In this document: positions 35,335-47,440 of the stretch, in pieces
How the letters are laid out: each line of letters starts with the position of its first letter
How positions within the stretch are numbered: the stretch's first letter is position 1
Assembly: GCA_947034895.1 (NCBI GenBank)
Contig: OX344762.1
Coordinates: forward strand, 50,323,087-50,387,086
DNA: 64,000 bases
Origin: Rhytidiadelphus loreus
Lineage: Eukaryota; Streptophyta; Bryopsida; Hypnales; Hylocomiaceae
Direction: 5' to 3'
Program-made: the position numbers and the translations under genes
The notes under the pieces: model-generated
Database searches by the model: none
What the model was told of the DNA's origin: nothing
What the model saw: only the letters and a program-made list of their open reading frames with translations

Positions 35335-38300
35335 ATGTCATCTGCGGCGGAATTTGTAGAGGGCGGTGCTCAGGATCCGTGCGATGATGCGTGTAGCATC
35401 TGCCTTGAATCTTTTTGTGAAGATGAGCCTGCCACTGTAAGTGAAGATGACTGGTGTTTGGTTTGTGGAATTTCGATTCCATAAGCATTCGTTTCTTTCG
35501 AGCTTCTTGGCAATTGATTCTTTTAACATGATGAACAGGAACTCTCGATTAGGTAGCTGCACGTTAAGTAGACAACGAACGAAATTCAGGTAGAATGTAC
35601 AACGGGTGTATATTTGAGGACAAAAATGTATTTCTTTGATACATGGGTTAATGTCTTTTGGAAAAGAAGGTGACACATGTACTGCAGAGGTATATACGCC
35701 CTAGAATGTACACCTGGGGTCACATACTGGCCGAATTGTCCGATGGGGGTGCAAGCTACCTCGCTGCGTTTAACGATTTTTTGGTTTTCAGCCGTATTTC
35801 TACATAGATTGGCCTGTGATGTGGCATATTCGTTCAATTGGATCAGTGATGTAATCAACCCGCATTTTTTCTTGACAGGTTACTAGCTGCAAGCACGAAT
35901 TCCATCTGCAGTGCATTCTTGAATGGTGAGTTATCTACTTAATTAAACATCATCAGCTGTATCAAGTTCTTTGTTAAAATTTGGCATTGCTACTGACTTG
36001 CAGTGTAGTTGCATCTTGGCATTTTCTCGATTAGTTGTAGCTGATATTGCTTAGAATTATGTCAGCTCCTCACCGTGTTTCTTGGTCTGAAAAATATTTC
36101 GTTTGGTTAGTATTTTGGTGTTTACGTTTTAGGGTTGAAGATTCTGAAGACATTTCTCTATTTTATTATCTTTTGAGATAGTCCGTGATGCTTTGTTTGA
36201 GATGACAATTGTTTTGTTGATAAACTCATTGTCCTTGTTTACTCAATTGCGGCGTGTGCAGGTCCCAACGAAGTAAGGAATGCCCAATGTGCTTGCAAGC
36301 TCTCAGCTTGAAGGATCCTAACAGGTACTGCCTTTGCAGCTTACTTTCCTCTTCGGGATTCCAATTCCTGGTTTAATTTTCTCGCAATGGAGCAAAGTTT
36401 GGCTCTCGCTTCTTCTATTGTTAATGATAGAAATCACAACTGTTGCAGCCAAGAATTGTTGAAAGCTGTCGGACGGGAGCGGGCAATACGTCGTAACAAA
36501 ATACAGGCTTCTCACATTTACCATCGATCCCCAGTTGAAGAGTATGAATATGATCGAGTAAGTTCATTCTGCTGTACTTCCACTTTTGGGAATACTCCTT
36601 GTAATCGCAACCCCGTTTGATTTTATACCTATATCTTGAGACCTTTATGTGCCAAAGCTTTCATTGTATGCGAGTATTCTTGAGGTTTTTCTCTGATCAA
36701 GACAGTGACACTCAGTTTCCCAGCGCTTAGAGACGAGGTATCTATAACAGCCAAAATGTTTGAATGGTGCAGTGGCAGTGTGCGAAAGCATTTTTTCCTG
36801 AAATCTCATCATAAATTTATTGACACTCCCTCGTTGATTATGTTTGCCTTTCAGCTTCATGTTGAGAGTTTCTGTGTTTATCTTTAATTGTATCTCGCTT
36901 GATAATGCAGTTTGCATCCTATGGGGACGAGGATTTCATAATGCAGCATTTGGCGGCCGCAGCAATGGGACGAGCTCATCACATGGGCAGAAGGGAACAT
37001 ATGCGGTTTAGACCGTCTGCTACTGCCCAGGGTCATCCTCGTTTTGTGCTCGTGTCTGGTACGCCTGCAGGAGCACCGTCTTCCCCTGCATCCACTTCGC
37101 CAGCTGCATCCCCTGCGCAGACGACAAATAACGAGCCATCACTGGCTACAGTTTTCACTTTCCCTCATTACTCTGCTGCCGACAGGGATGGTAGCTCGAC
37201 CAATTCTCTGAATCTTAGGTAAGTCCGGACTTCCAGACATGTCGTCGTTGTTCATGTTTATGCACCTTTTTAAAATTTCTTGTGGTCTGTATTGTATCGT
37301 TCAAATTCGTGGCCTTACACTTACGAGACCCAAACCCCTAAGATGATCAGACTTAATTGCGACACTTTAAGCTCTGAGCAGAGTTTCTATTATTCTCAAG
37401 TTTTTAAGTACATTTTTTAGCAAATCAAAGAGGATTCCTATACATTATTTGGATACCACATGCGAAAGTTATACAGGTTTGAAGTTTTTATTGGTAGATG
37501 ATCTATAACCGACATGATTTTGATGTTGAGGAGGTGTACACCCTCAACATCAATATTTATACATTGTACAAAATATTCATATTTAGGTATTTGTCACAAT
37601 GAGGTGTGGTTACCTTAGACCACGTTATCCATTGCCTATTCGTATTAGACATTTACATCCAGCACACCTAATATGACGAGGGCATATTTACGTCAAATCT
37701 GTATCTAGAGCCCTTAAAATAGGAGGTTCGTATTATTTTTCTTTCTCAGTTGAAATAACCAGCGTCTGGTGAATTCTCCCCAATTTATATTTTCCATTTC
37801 TTTTTCTGCTTTGTTGAAAAGGTCACGGTATATTGAGTTGGAAGAGCCCGGATCGTCCAATTCAGAGTCACTTGACACATTCAAGTCTCGTATGGTGGCA
37901 GCGTCTTCCAGGTATTATTCAGCTACATGAAAACATGTTCTCGCGTGATTTATATTGCTATTACTTTTGGTGTGATTTCACTTTTTTTAATATGGGATTG
38001 AGCACTTTCGGGAAGGTCTCTTTTTCTTTCTTGCCAATCACTTTTTTGTTGATCTATTTTCACTGCCCCTATTTATCTAGAACCTTTCTGAAAGTGTGCT
38101 CCGAAGGTGTTTGATGTGTTTTTGTATTTCAGGTACAAGGAATCGTTGACCAAGAGCACGAAGGGATTCCGTGAAAGATTGCGAACTCGTGGTGGCATCA
38201 TGCAAGACCTCGGTGCGCGAGCTCGGGAGATGAGTGCTGGAGTAGTTCGAGCTTTGGAGCGAATGTCCGTTGACCCAGTTACAGGTGCTGCCAGCTCTCC

Positions 38301-38445
38301 TCCAGGCACCATTCATCCTCCTGATCATCCTCCCTCTTCTGGTTCAGGCTTGGATGGAGGGTCGCCACGGACGAACTCTGCACCAATTCTCCCAACTGCG
38401 ACCCTCACTCCAACACCTGAGCTTCGTAGTGGGCCAGAACATTAG
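35335..38445 (+). CDS. RHF2A: RHF2A-like RING-H2 E3 ubiquitin ligase
   Basis: E3 ubiquitin ligase. Arabidopsis RHF1a/RHF2a act redundantly in gametophyte cell-cycle control through KRP6 turnover; a role here is inference. Exons: 35335-35436, 35879-35925, 36262-36324, 36449-36557, 36911-37218, 37822-37911, 38133-38445. They total 1032 nt, 343 aa, with all phases closing. The N-terminus AAEFVEGGAQDPCDDACSIC matches RHF2A closely. The RING-H2 is complete: CSIC, then SCKHEFHLQC, then CPMC, with W of ILEW between, about residues 20-62. Downstream are SQELLKAVGRERAIRRNK, IMQHLAAAAMGRAHHMGRRE and a Ser/Pro/Ala-rich low-complexity stretch. The C-terminal RYKESLTKSTKGFRERL block is also conserved in RHF proteins. 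No membrane segment seen. Intron 5 holds a fragment of a dispersed repeat. Confidence 0.95.
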
Positions 38446-38784
38446 GCTCAGTAGGAGCACAGATTACTTTTGAATAAGAACAAATGCTGGATTAAGCGTC
38501 TACACCAGCTGCAAAGTAAATTGTATAGAGGCAAACCGGTTGCAAAGTAAGATGTATAGGGTTAGAACATGCCAACAAGGGGGGATAACTTATGCAAATG
38601 CTGTCACATTTAATTTTGCCTTGGGATAGAAAGTTCGGCAATGTGCAATCTTGTGCATGAGTGTTTGTAATTGTCCATGACATCCTGCATAGACTACAAT
38701 CACTATGTAATAATTTTTTGAAATATCTGGATGCTTGTCAATCAAGAGCCATGTCATGTCTTTTCTTGTACCTTTGCTGGACAG
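38446..38784. other. RHF 3' flank
   Basis: Presumed 3' UTR. The phrase GGTTGCAAAGTAAGATGTATAG at 38539-38560 echoes GCTGCAAAGTAAATTGTATAG just before it, a short tandem duplication. No other feature. Confidence 0.45.
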
Positions 38785-39004
38785 TACACTAATGATGATA
38801 AATAGTGTTAGCCATACTAACTATTTTAGAAATGCTATAAGTGTTTACTTTGATGAATATTTTTACTGAGTGTATAGATCCTAATATCATTTTAAGTGGG
38901 AGATCTTTACACCTATAGTTGGTAAAAATATTCATCAACAGTAAAAACTTATAGCTCTTTTAAATCAATTAGTGTAGGTAACACTATTTATCATCATTAG
39001 TGTA
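38785..39004. mobile_element. Foldback element with TACACTAATGATG ends
   Basis: About 220 bp. The left end TACACTAATGATGATAAATA is exactly mirrored at the right (TATTTATCATCATTAGTGTA). Interior arms also pair (TGATGAATATTTTTAC with GTAAAAATATTCATCA), so nearly the whole element folds into one long hairpin with a short central loop. It is 12 bp from the next element at 39017. Non-coding. Confidence 0.75.
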
Positions 39005-39016
39005 GTGAGGTCTACT

Positions 39017-39307
39017 CTGGTAGCTGCTCTAAAAGTGATGTAAAAGTGATCCTGCTAACAAAGAGGTTCATTTTGCTTTCTTCATTGTAATAATAGTGTA
39101 CATTTCAGGAAGTGGTCACTTTTGCATTTCAACTTCAAAAATTCGTAACTAATTCCATGAAGGTTCAGAAAATATGAAATGACTTGGGTTAGATGCCAAT
39201 TCCATATATCTTCCTATGAAAATTTACTGAAAATTACTTCAAGGTTTTTATCTTCCCCTAAAAGGCAATCAACTTTTAAAAGGTCACTTTAAGAGCAAAC
39301 TACCTTA
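39017..39307. mobile_element. Shortened AGGTAG-type MITE
   Basis: The right end TCACTTTAAGAGCAAACTACCTTA matches the TTTTAGAGCATACTACCTTA end of copy 3. The left end CTGGTAGCTGCTCTAAAAGTGA is its degenerate inverse. About 290 bp against 414 for the other members, so probably internally deleted or a sub-family. Confidence 0.55.
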
Positions 39308-40451
39308 ATCACTTCAAGGGAACTTGGGGAGAAATAGAATGATCCTCTTTGGATAAGCTCTTTATGATCCTCTTTATAGAAGTGTTTATTTTATCCTTCT
39401 CAAAGGATATGATTTTCCTCATGTGAATATACCTTTAATCTTTAAAAGACAAACCTGTCCAAGGAGCATAGTTTAGGATCAAATTTGAATTTTACATAGT
39501 TCTTGATTTTAATGTCTTGAAATTTCACTAAGAAAATGTAGTTCCATTAATCTACTTTTTTTTCCTTAATTATAATTTTTGTGGCACTTTGAAGCTAGCA
39601 TCTTGAAAGTTTTAAATACACCACCTTTGAACTTTTTTGTTGAAATTCTCTTAGTGTGAGCTCAAGGACTACACCAATTACACTATAATGTTTATCACTA
39701 TCATCTCCAATTTTGCTAAAAATTTCAAACTATTTAAAGCATTTTTTAATTACTATGATTATTACAAAGATTTTTTTTTTTTGAATAATATAAATATTAT
39801 TTTAATACTTTTAATTATTATAAAATGAAGTTAAATTTTAGATATACATTACTAAATGAGAGGAATATCAAATTTTTGAAAGGTGTATTTTTATATAGAA
39901 AACTAATGGAATTTGACCAAGTAAGAACATGGAACATCCTTTTAAGGGCAAAGCTTCAAATGTAGAGTATGACCATGGGAAGCTACCTTGAGAAGCTACC
40001 ATAAAAATTCCAAAGGAAGTTTCAAAGTAAAAGGATACTAGACCATGCCAAAGCTCTCAAAAATTCCAAGGTGGGCTCTACAAAATTTTAAATGTTAAGT
40101 AAAATAGTCTAAGTTTGTGGAAATTCTATTTCATCTAATTATTTGAGTTTATACTTTTCCTCGTATCAATCTCTAAGATTTTGGAATTTTCTTTGTGAAA
40201 TCCTCCAACTAATGTGCCTATTCAAATGGAGATATTCATTTTTCTATTCCCAAATGTCATATGTAAATGTTATATAAATGTCCTTGTAGATGAGAATGTC
40301 ATTTTCTACATGCACATCCTTAGTGTAAGACTTCTAAAACATTCAAATTTGCTCTAATACAATTGAAAGTAAATAAATATTGATTTAGTCCATCTCTATT
40401 GTATAGAGGCAATTGCATCACCATCCAATGCATTCATCAATCATACTTCCC

Positions 40452-41386
40452 TTAACCTCTAAAGGACCATTGTCCCCTCGGGGGACAAAATGGATTTCGG
40501 GCAAGTTCCTATGATCTCAATTTTCAGTGAATTTTTTTGAAACTTTCCCATAAGATAGGAAAACTTATGAGCTTCGTGGGAATATAAATTTTATTTCAAT
40601 TGGTGCCCGAGAGCAAAAGTTATGGCATCTTAAACATAATTTACACGTCACTGGGCAGAAAAATAAATCTACAAAAATTTGAAATTAATTTTTTAATTTT
40701 TTTCTTCTTAAAGATCATATTTTTGTCTACATGTGAAGCTTTGATTCATTCCATTTGGATTAGTAATGTGAAAGTTATGAACAATCTTGTTTTTCGGGCA
40801 ATTTAAGCATCTTCTTGAAAAAATAACTTATAGGATTCAATTCTGAATGCAATTTTCACAATTTTTCAAAAAAAATTGTTTGACAAGGTTAACTTTTCTA
40901 TTTAGAACAATGTCACCGTTGAGATTATTGTGTTTCAATCCCATTTTAGAGCTATTAAAGATTTATTTTTTCTTTCAATCTTGGACCTACTTGTACTGAA
41001 CAATTTTTTAAAGAATGAAAATCAATCATGTTTTCTTTTAATGTTTTTTTCTAGACTTTCAACTCAATTCTTCAACACAAAAAAATTTAAATTCAAGGTC
41101 CATGGTGTAATTTTTTTCCCCAAAGTCAAAGGCATTCAAAGTCATCTCAAATTGCAAGCTAGTGTTCAAAAATCTTTCTTTTTTCAACTTTGAATGCTAA
41201 TATCTTCCAATCTGTACGGTCAAACTCCATGAAATTTTTACCACATGATACAAGACTAGTAAAGTACAAGATCCTACGGTTAGATTCTAAAAGAAGTATT
41301 TTTTTTGTTTTTTTGGATGAATGCAGCAAAAATGGCAGTTTTGAGTAGTTTTTGACAGAAGAACGGCCTGGTCCTTTAGGGGTTAA
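40452..41386. mobile_element. TTAA-ended CTAAAGGACC element, copy 2
   Basis: About 935 bp, from TTAACCTCTAAAGGACCAT to TGGTCCTTTAGGGGTTAA. The ends are inverted over about 18 bp with one mismatch. The left third (TTTCAATTGGTGCC, GCTTTGATTCATTCCATTTGG) matches 53565-53720, and the right part matches 27918-28702. It includes a GTCCCCTCGGGGGACAAA palindrome near the left end. Open frames inside (to 87 codons) show no transposase motif. Confidence 0.7.
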
Positions 41387-43985
41387 GATTAGGTATATGG
41401 TTGTCTTTTGTTTGAATATGTTCTATAAGAATGACACCACAATTTGTAGGTACTTTGAACTAATGTTTTCTATTGCATTTGCATTAAATACTTAAATACA
41501 TGGTATGTTTTGTCATACAAATAAAATTAACATGGTTTGTTCTGGGATTTGTTCCAAGGTACAAGAATCAACTAATTAAGTCTTGGATGGGACCAATAAT
41601 TAAATTTTTATAATTTTTGCTTGTCATTGACCTAAAATATATGTTTTTTTTGCAATGTTAATAAAACATTGTTATCTTTTTGTAGATGCAGCTCATAATA
41701 TGATATTGAAATAAGAGTTTTGCTTTGGTACCATTAGACACATTGTTGAAAAGTCATAATAATATGAAGCAGTTGAAGAATTTACACTGTGGACCCTAAA
41801 AATCAATTGCCAATTTGCTCAAATAATTCCTTCCTACAAAAAATAGTGATTGAAAAAGGGTATCCAATGAACAAAAAATACTATTCACAAAAAGTGAGCT
41901 ATACAATTGCCATTTAAATTTTTTCATCTTGTAGATGCTTTGACTCCCTCTACAATGTAAAAATAAGATGTTTGTATGCTATGGTACATTTACATTGTTA
42001 TTTTAACTTTAGTTCATAGCAATGGAAGGTTTGGAGGAATTTAATTCACAAAGATCCATGTGCACGAGAAGTGAGTAGTACAATACTAGTAAGGTAGAAT
42101 AATCCATCCCCCCTCCTCCATTCTAAGCTCTATTTTTTGATCCCAAACCAACATGTTCATAATTTAATTCTAGTAAAGTTCATTCACTTTTTTAGATATT
42201 CACTTTCATCTCTTGAATTCCTACTTTTTGAAGAATGGTTTGGGATAAGTGTAGAACACTACTAGAAACCTATTATCCTTCACTTCAAATATTTATAGCC
42301 AAAAAATTCAAAAAATTCAATTTTAAGATAATATTTTTCTATTGAGTTTTTCTCCAAATGGATGATCAATAGAAATTAGTCAATTATGAATCTTGATAAT
42401 AGAAGAAGGCAAATTTTTTTAAATGATGGAGTAGGTTCAATTACCTAATATAATTAGCAAACTTTAGGTGAAAGTTAATCACTTGCTACCTACAACAGGT
42501 ACTTATATTCAAATAATGTTCCATCAAGGTACATTATAAACACTAATTTTAGACGTTTTATTGATACCATTAACATATTTTTGGAATATTTAGTACATCA
42601 AAGTCTTAAATATTTTATATTTTTAGAATCAAAATTTTAGTATTTTTAAATATTATCAAAAGAATGAAAGATTTTAAGAAAAATTAAATCCATCAAAATT
42701 GTCCAATTTTCAAATTTTCCTTATATATCATGCCCTTTTCAATATTCTTGATATAGGAATTTTCTAAGATTTTTGAGTTTGCATTTACATAAATTAATTC
42801 AAAAAATTGATATATGCATAGTTGTTTCTTGTTTCCAAATGTGAGACCAAAAGGATGTCGCAATAGGGGCTATTTTGTATACTAACAAGGACAAAAAGCA
42901 AGAATTGATGCAAGTAATACAACACAATTGTGCATTGTGAGTGAATGTGTCCACATGGCACTTGAAAGTAGTATTGTTGAAATGGTCTTTATTTAAATGG
43001 CCAAGGTATGTCATGCATCTTAAAATGTTGCTTTTGGAAAGAGGGTTGCTAGTATGTGAGCTTAAGATCTTGAGCTAATGAACCTAAGATCCTAGGCACC
43101 TATGTTATAGGTGTCTATATTATTGGACCCTTCAATGATTATAGAGTATCTATGTTGTAGGTACCTATGTTATATGCAACTTCCATGGTAATAGAGTACC
43201 TATGTTATAAGTGTGTATGTTATAGATACCTTCAATGGTTGTAGGATCTTGGGGGGGGCATTTAGAGTGTCCATTAGAAATCACGTGTGAACAAAACTTT
43301 GGACCTCTATATACTTTTTGAATTTTAAATAAAACAAAATTAAAAAAATATGAATAGATTTTCCTACTTTGAAAGTTTATGTTTTGAATTATTGATATTT
43401 TTATTTGTTAATAATAATTAGTTACAAATTTTTGAAGTAAAAAGATACACTATAGAATTGAAAAATAACTTTCACACCCCTATATTATATAAGAAAAAAT
43501 TGTCTAAAAAATGAACAAAAAATTCCTAAAAATAACTCATTATTGAAAGCTCATTTTGAGTTGAATATTGACTCAATGGTCATCTAAATGTGTCCTCTAT
43601 AATTATTTGAGTTGAAAAACATGGCATTTTAGTTCATTTTCAGCCCCTTCTAGAAATCATTTCATATTTTATTTGAGTTGGAAATTTTGGCAATACAAAG
43701 CTATAGTCATTATTAAACAATGTTCAAAATTTTAGGTTGAAATTATAGTTTATTAGAAACCACTTGTTCGCACGTGGTTTGTTATAGTAGAACTAAGTGC
43801 ACCCCTCAAGTGTAGGTTGCTTACTTACACCTAGGTTCAAGGCTCATAGGCTAACATTTCTAGGCTCTTATGATTGTGTTGTTGTTTTGGATAATCATCA
43901 GAGTAATATAGAAACTCAATTGAGCTAAAATGAGATTCAACAGCCTAGCAATAATAGTCTCCCTCTATTGTGGTTGTTACAACTA
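41387..43985. other. AT-rich intergenic DNA
   Basis: No gene recognised. Contains the tandem array at 43086-43250. The open frame at 42799-43014 (-) has no family resemblance. Confidence 0.5.
43086..43250. repeat. Degenerate tandem array, CCTATGTTATAGGTG units
   Basis: About three units of 50-60 bp, each containing CTATGTT[A/G]TAGGT-type phrases followed by CTTCAATG and ATAGAGTA. The core ACCTATGTTATAGGT is itself near-palindromic. Confidence 0.6.
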
Positions 43986-44480
43986 CTTTTAGGTGCATAG
44001 TGACACTTTTGTCACTATGCACTCAAAATTTTAATTAATTAATTTTAAACTCTCCTCCAAACCCCCCCACCCTGGGTAAATTTTTTTTTTAATTAAAATT
44101 AATTTCTTGATTTTCCATCCCCCCTCCTCCTACTTGTAATTTTTTGAATGAGGTTTACATGACAAACAATATGGGACAATGAAAATCTTGTATCCCGTAT
44201 CCATATTGTATACTATTTTAATATCAAGTATCTATATTTTGGTACCGTATCTATATCCGTATTATGGTTCTGTGTCCATATTCTGATTCCATATTTGTAT
44301 TTGGATGGATGGCTTAGATTCAATCTCAAAGATCAACGGCTTAAGAAATTTTGAAAAATCAATGGCATTCTGGAGGGGGAAGCATTTAAAAAAAATGAAC
44401 GGCCTATTCGTTTTTGGAAGAAGGGGGGCCAACTAATGGCAAACCAAATGTATGACTGCCTCTTTTGGGTGCATAGTCTC
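43986..44480 (+). repeat. Dispersed GTGCATAG hairpin / GTATCCATAT repeat, copy 2
   Basis: Begins with a perfect 12-bp stem, GTGCATAGTGAC at 43993-44004 and GTCACTATGCAC at 44011-44022, loop ACTTTT. Then follow AT- and C-rich sequence, degenerate GTATCCATAT-type decamers (about 44190-44300), GATCAACGGC, and a closing CCTCTTTTGGGTGCATAGT near 44458. The same order is seen at 46976-47440, and reversed at 30731. Confidence 0.7.
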
Positions 44481-44997
44481 CCTCTATTGTCTGCAATGGA
44501 AAGCTAATTGTTATCTCTTTGACCACCTATACGACGCTTTTACTTTCTTAATATTGAATTGAATAGGAAAAATTTAGAATATCCTTCAATTTGCAAATCT
44601 ACTATAATTTTTTTTTAAATTATCTTGATCAACCTAAAGATGTGTACAAAGTGCTCTCATGACAAGGGATATATCTACCTTATTAGAGTAGAAATGCTCC
44701 AATTTAATACACCTATTATATGCTTTGACACTTCAATGTCCAAATCTTATTTTGCATGTTTGTACATTTTTGCATATATCTTTGCCCATATTTTTCTTTC
44801 CCTGATTTTCATCATTCTTGTCAAAAAAGAGTTTTTTTTAGAAATCTCAACAGTAATTTGGTTGACTGAAAAGTAATTTTGACAAATCATAGCTATGAAG
44901 AATTCTACTCATCATCCATAATATGGACTTTGGAGTATTTAGAAGTTGGCCCTTAAATCAAGTCAAGAATTATAAATACAACAACAAATATCACACC

Positions 44998-45953
44998 TTA
45001 ACCCATAAAAAAACAATTGTCCATTGAGTGAACAATTGGGTACATTACTATGAAGTCAATTTTGAGCAGATGAAAGTGAAATTTCCATCGAAGATGCAAA
45101 TTTGTATAAGTTTTTCCAAAATATAATTCTTTTTCCAATTAGGTGCTCGAGTCAAAAATCATGAGGTTTGAAAGTTTAGGGTGGCAACTTAGGTAGTGTG
45201 CTAATAGAGGGTCAAGTAGTTGGGCAAGCAATCATGCATGTTGTGAAGGATTTTTCATTAACTTTGAATGCTTATATCTTGCAATCTGTAAAGTTGAATG
45301 CATTGTATTTTTTTCTAAATATTATCATAGGAGTATAGAAAAATAATTTGTGGTTGAAAATAAAAATAATATTTTTTTCCAAATTTCATTTAATGCACTA
45401 AAAATGACAATTTGAACTATTAGCACAAATTCTAGTGTATATTCATGAGTTTTCAGTGTGTTTTTAAAAAATTTACTTGATTAAAAAAATAAATTATGTG
45501 TGTTCATTTTGGGGATTTGGGTACACAAAATGGATTCTCCAAAGAAATTGAGATTGTACTCATGTAGTTGTTTTTTATTGGACATCTCCTTAGTGCAAGA
45601 TTTTTTTAATGTATGCTAGTCACCTTCATCATCTTTGAAAATTTTCATGAAATTAAATAACATAAATACTTTCCCAATAGTTTAAATTTAGAAAGATGAA
45701 TAATACTTCTTCTACAAAGTTAATTCAAAACTATGTTGACCTTGTACAATATGACCCAAAATTCATTTTTTCTAACTTGAAATGTTATAATTTGGCAATC
45801 AATACAATCAAATGGTCTAAAATATTTTCCATACATTCCTACGAAAGTAAAAGTTTGGAATTTTTGTTCATATTTAAATTATTCTCGGTACAATAGAAAG
45901 TCAAAATTTTGGATATTTTTTGTAAAAAACACACCCAGTCTTTTAGGAATTAA
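44998..45953. mobile_element. TTAA-ended element, diverged copy
   Basis: From TTAACCCATAAAAAAACAATTG to CTTTTAGGAATTAA, about 956 bp. The interior phrase GCTTATATCTTGCAATCTGTAAAG matches the equivalent position of copies at 27918 and 40452. The ends are poorly conserved, so limits are approximate. Confidence 0.45.
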
Positions 45954-46320
45954 AAAAAATTTATATGCTAAAATATTGCAAGACATCTATGATTGGATTG
46001 ATATATCAACAATTAGCATCATTTGGATGTCATTTAACATGTGAACCTCATTAAATGCAAGTGTAATACTATTCTACCACATTGTAGCTTTTTGAACATG
46101 TAGGAAGTACAACAACAATCCAAATTGAGAGTGTCATATGTCACTCAATTTGTTTTAAGAAGTGAATTGAACAAACTTTTGTAACCATTGTTAGCTTCAA
46201 TTAATGTACCTTCTATTGATATCAAATACAAAAAATTTAACATTTTGTGAAGAAAATTGGGATCTCTAAAACATTTCAAAATTAAGGTTGTTGCCCTCCC
46301 TAGTAACCCTAGTAATTGCC

Positions 46321-46480
46321 AATTACTAAGTTAGAGTAAGACCAGGTGCCCACCGAGAGCGTTGATAACATGACGGCGCCCTCTCGAGGGCGCCAATAGA
46401 TGAACCCCCCCCCTCCGTCTCTTCACATCCATCCATCTTCCATCTGCCTGTCCCCCTGCTCGACAACGAATACCGGTTTG
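46321..46480. other. GC-rich islet in AT-rich DNA
   Basis: An abrupt GC-rich segment with a 9-bp stem GGCGCCCTC/GAGGGCGCC near 46374-46393 and an adjacent C run, then CATCCATCCATC. An open frame on the minus strand exists but has no family resemblance. Could be a captured gene or transposon fragment. Confidence 0.4.
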
Positions 46481-46975
46481 AAAACTTGCAAGACAAATAA
46501 GATCATTTTTCATATTGATTTTGCTATCTTTGTACTATCATAATTTGATAACTGCTAGACTACATTTGATCTTAAGATACCAAGAGTGCAAAACCTCTAA
46601 ATTTTTCTCAAGGCAAATAAAAGTAAAAATTTGTCCCTTTTATGGAGCAATTAATTTTGTATTCTATAGCCTCTCCTAATTTGAGGTTCTTGATCCCATA
46701 TATGAATTCAAAATTTCCAAATATCTACTTCTAGGATAAAAATGATTCTTACATTTCTCCTATAGTTAAAAATTCCACAAGACTAGATGTGGTCTAGCCC
46801 TAGGCATCATGATTTGTATCTCAATTAGGCCAAATGAATATCAAAATTAGGTCACTTAGAGTAGACTTCAATGTACAATAATTGACCAAACATCATAGAA
46901 GATACCAAAAAAATTCTAAAATTCTTCATGGAAGTGTGTAACATTTGCAAGAAGATAACACTATGAGGCAATTAG

Positions 46976-47440
46976 AGCCTCTTTTGGGTGCATAGTAACA
47001 AACTGTGTCACTATGCATCCAAAAAACCTAAAATTAATAAAATAAATAAATAATCCCTCCCCTCTCTCCCCGTTTTTTAAAAATTAATTAAATTTTCAAA
47101 AACCAAATTCTCTAAAATCAATATGGGACAAACTTCCCTGTATCCATATTAATATCCCATGTACGTGTATCCGTAGCCTTTGTCATATTCTATACATGTA
47201 GACTGTATTGTATTATGTATATGTATCCATATCTCTTGTATCATATCTTCTATCCATATTTGAACTACCTAGATTGTATTTGATGGACATCAATGGCTTG
47301 TGATCTTTCAAGAAATCGACGTAGTTGGGTTGTTTTTTTTCTTTTAAAAACAAATCAACGGCTCTTGATTTTTTTCATAGAGGGAGTTGGTTCTTGAATC
47401 ACAAACCAAAAAAGATAGACTCTTTTGGGTGCATAGTTGG
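46976..47440 (+). repeat. Dispersed GTGCATAG hairpin / GTATCCATAT repeat, copy 3
   Basis: Starts CCTCTTTTGGGTGCATAGTA, with the facing arm CACTATGCATCCAAAA 25 bases on. AT-rich and C-rich stretches, degenerate GTATCCATAT decamers (47130-47270) and CAACGGCTCTTG follow. It closes with CTCTTTTGGGTGCATAGTTGG. Same layout as 43986-44480. Confidence 0.7.

Noticed and set aside
43993..44022. Perfect 12-bp hairpin as a Rho-independent terminator or miRNA precursor
   Set aside because: Eukaryotic nuclear DNA, stem too short for a plant miRNA precursor, and it is part of a dispersed repeat.
46374..46393. GGCGCC-rich palindrome as a regulatory operator
   Set aside because: No gene nearby, and the palindrome is imperfect at the centre.
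46331..46513. Minus-strand frame in the GC-rich islet
   Set aside because: Low complexity (Arg/Gly from GC-rich repeats and CATC repeats), short, no motif.
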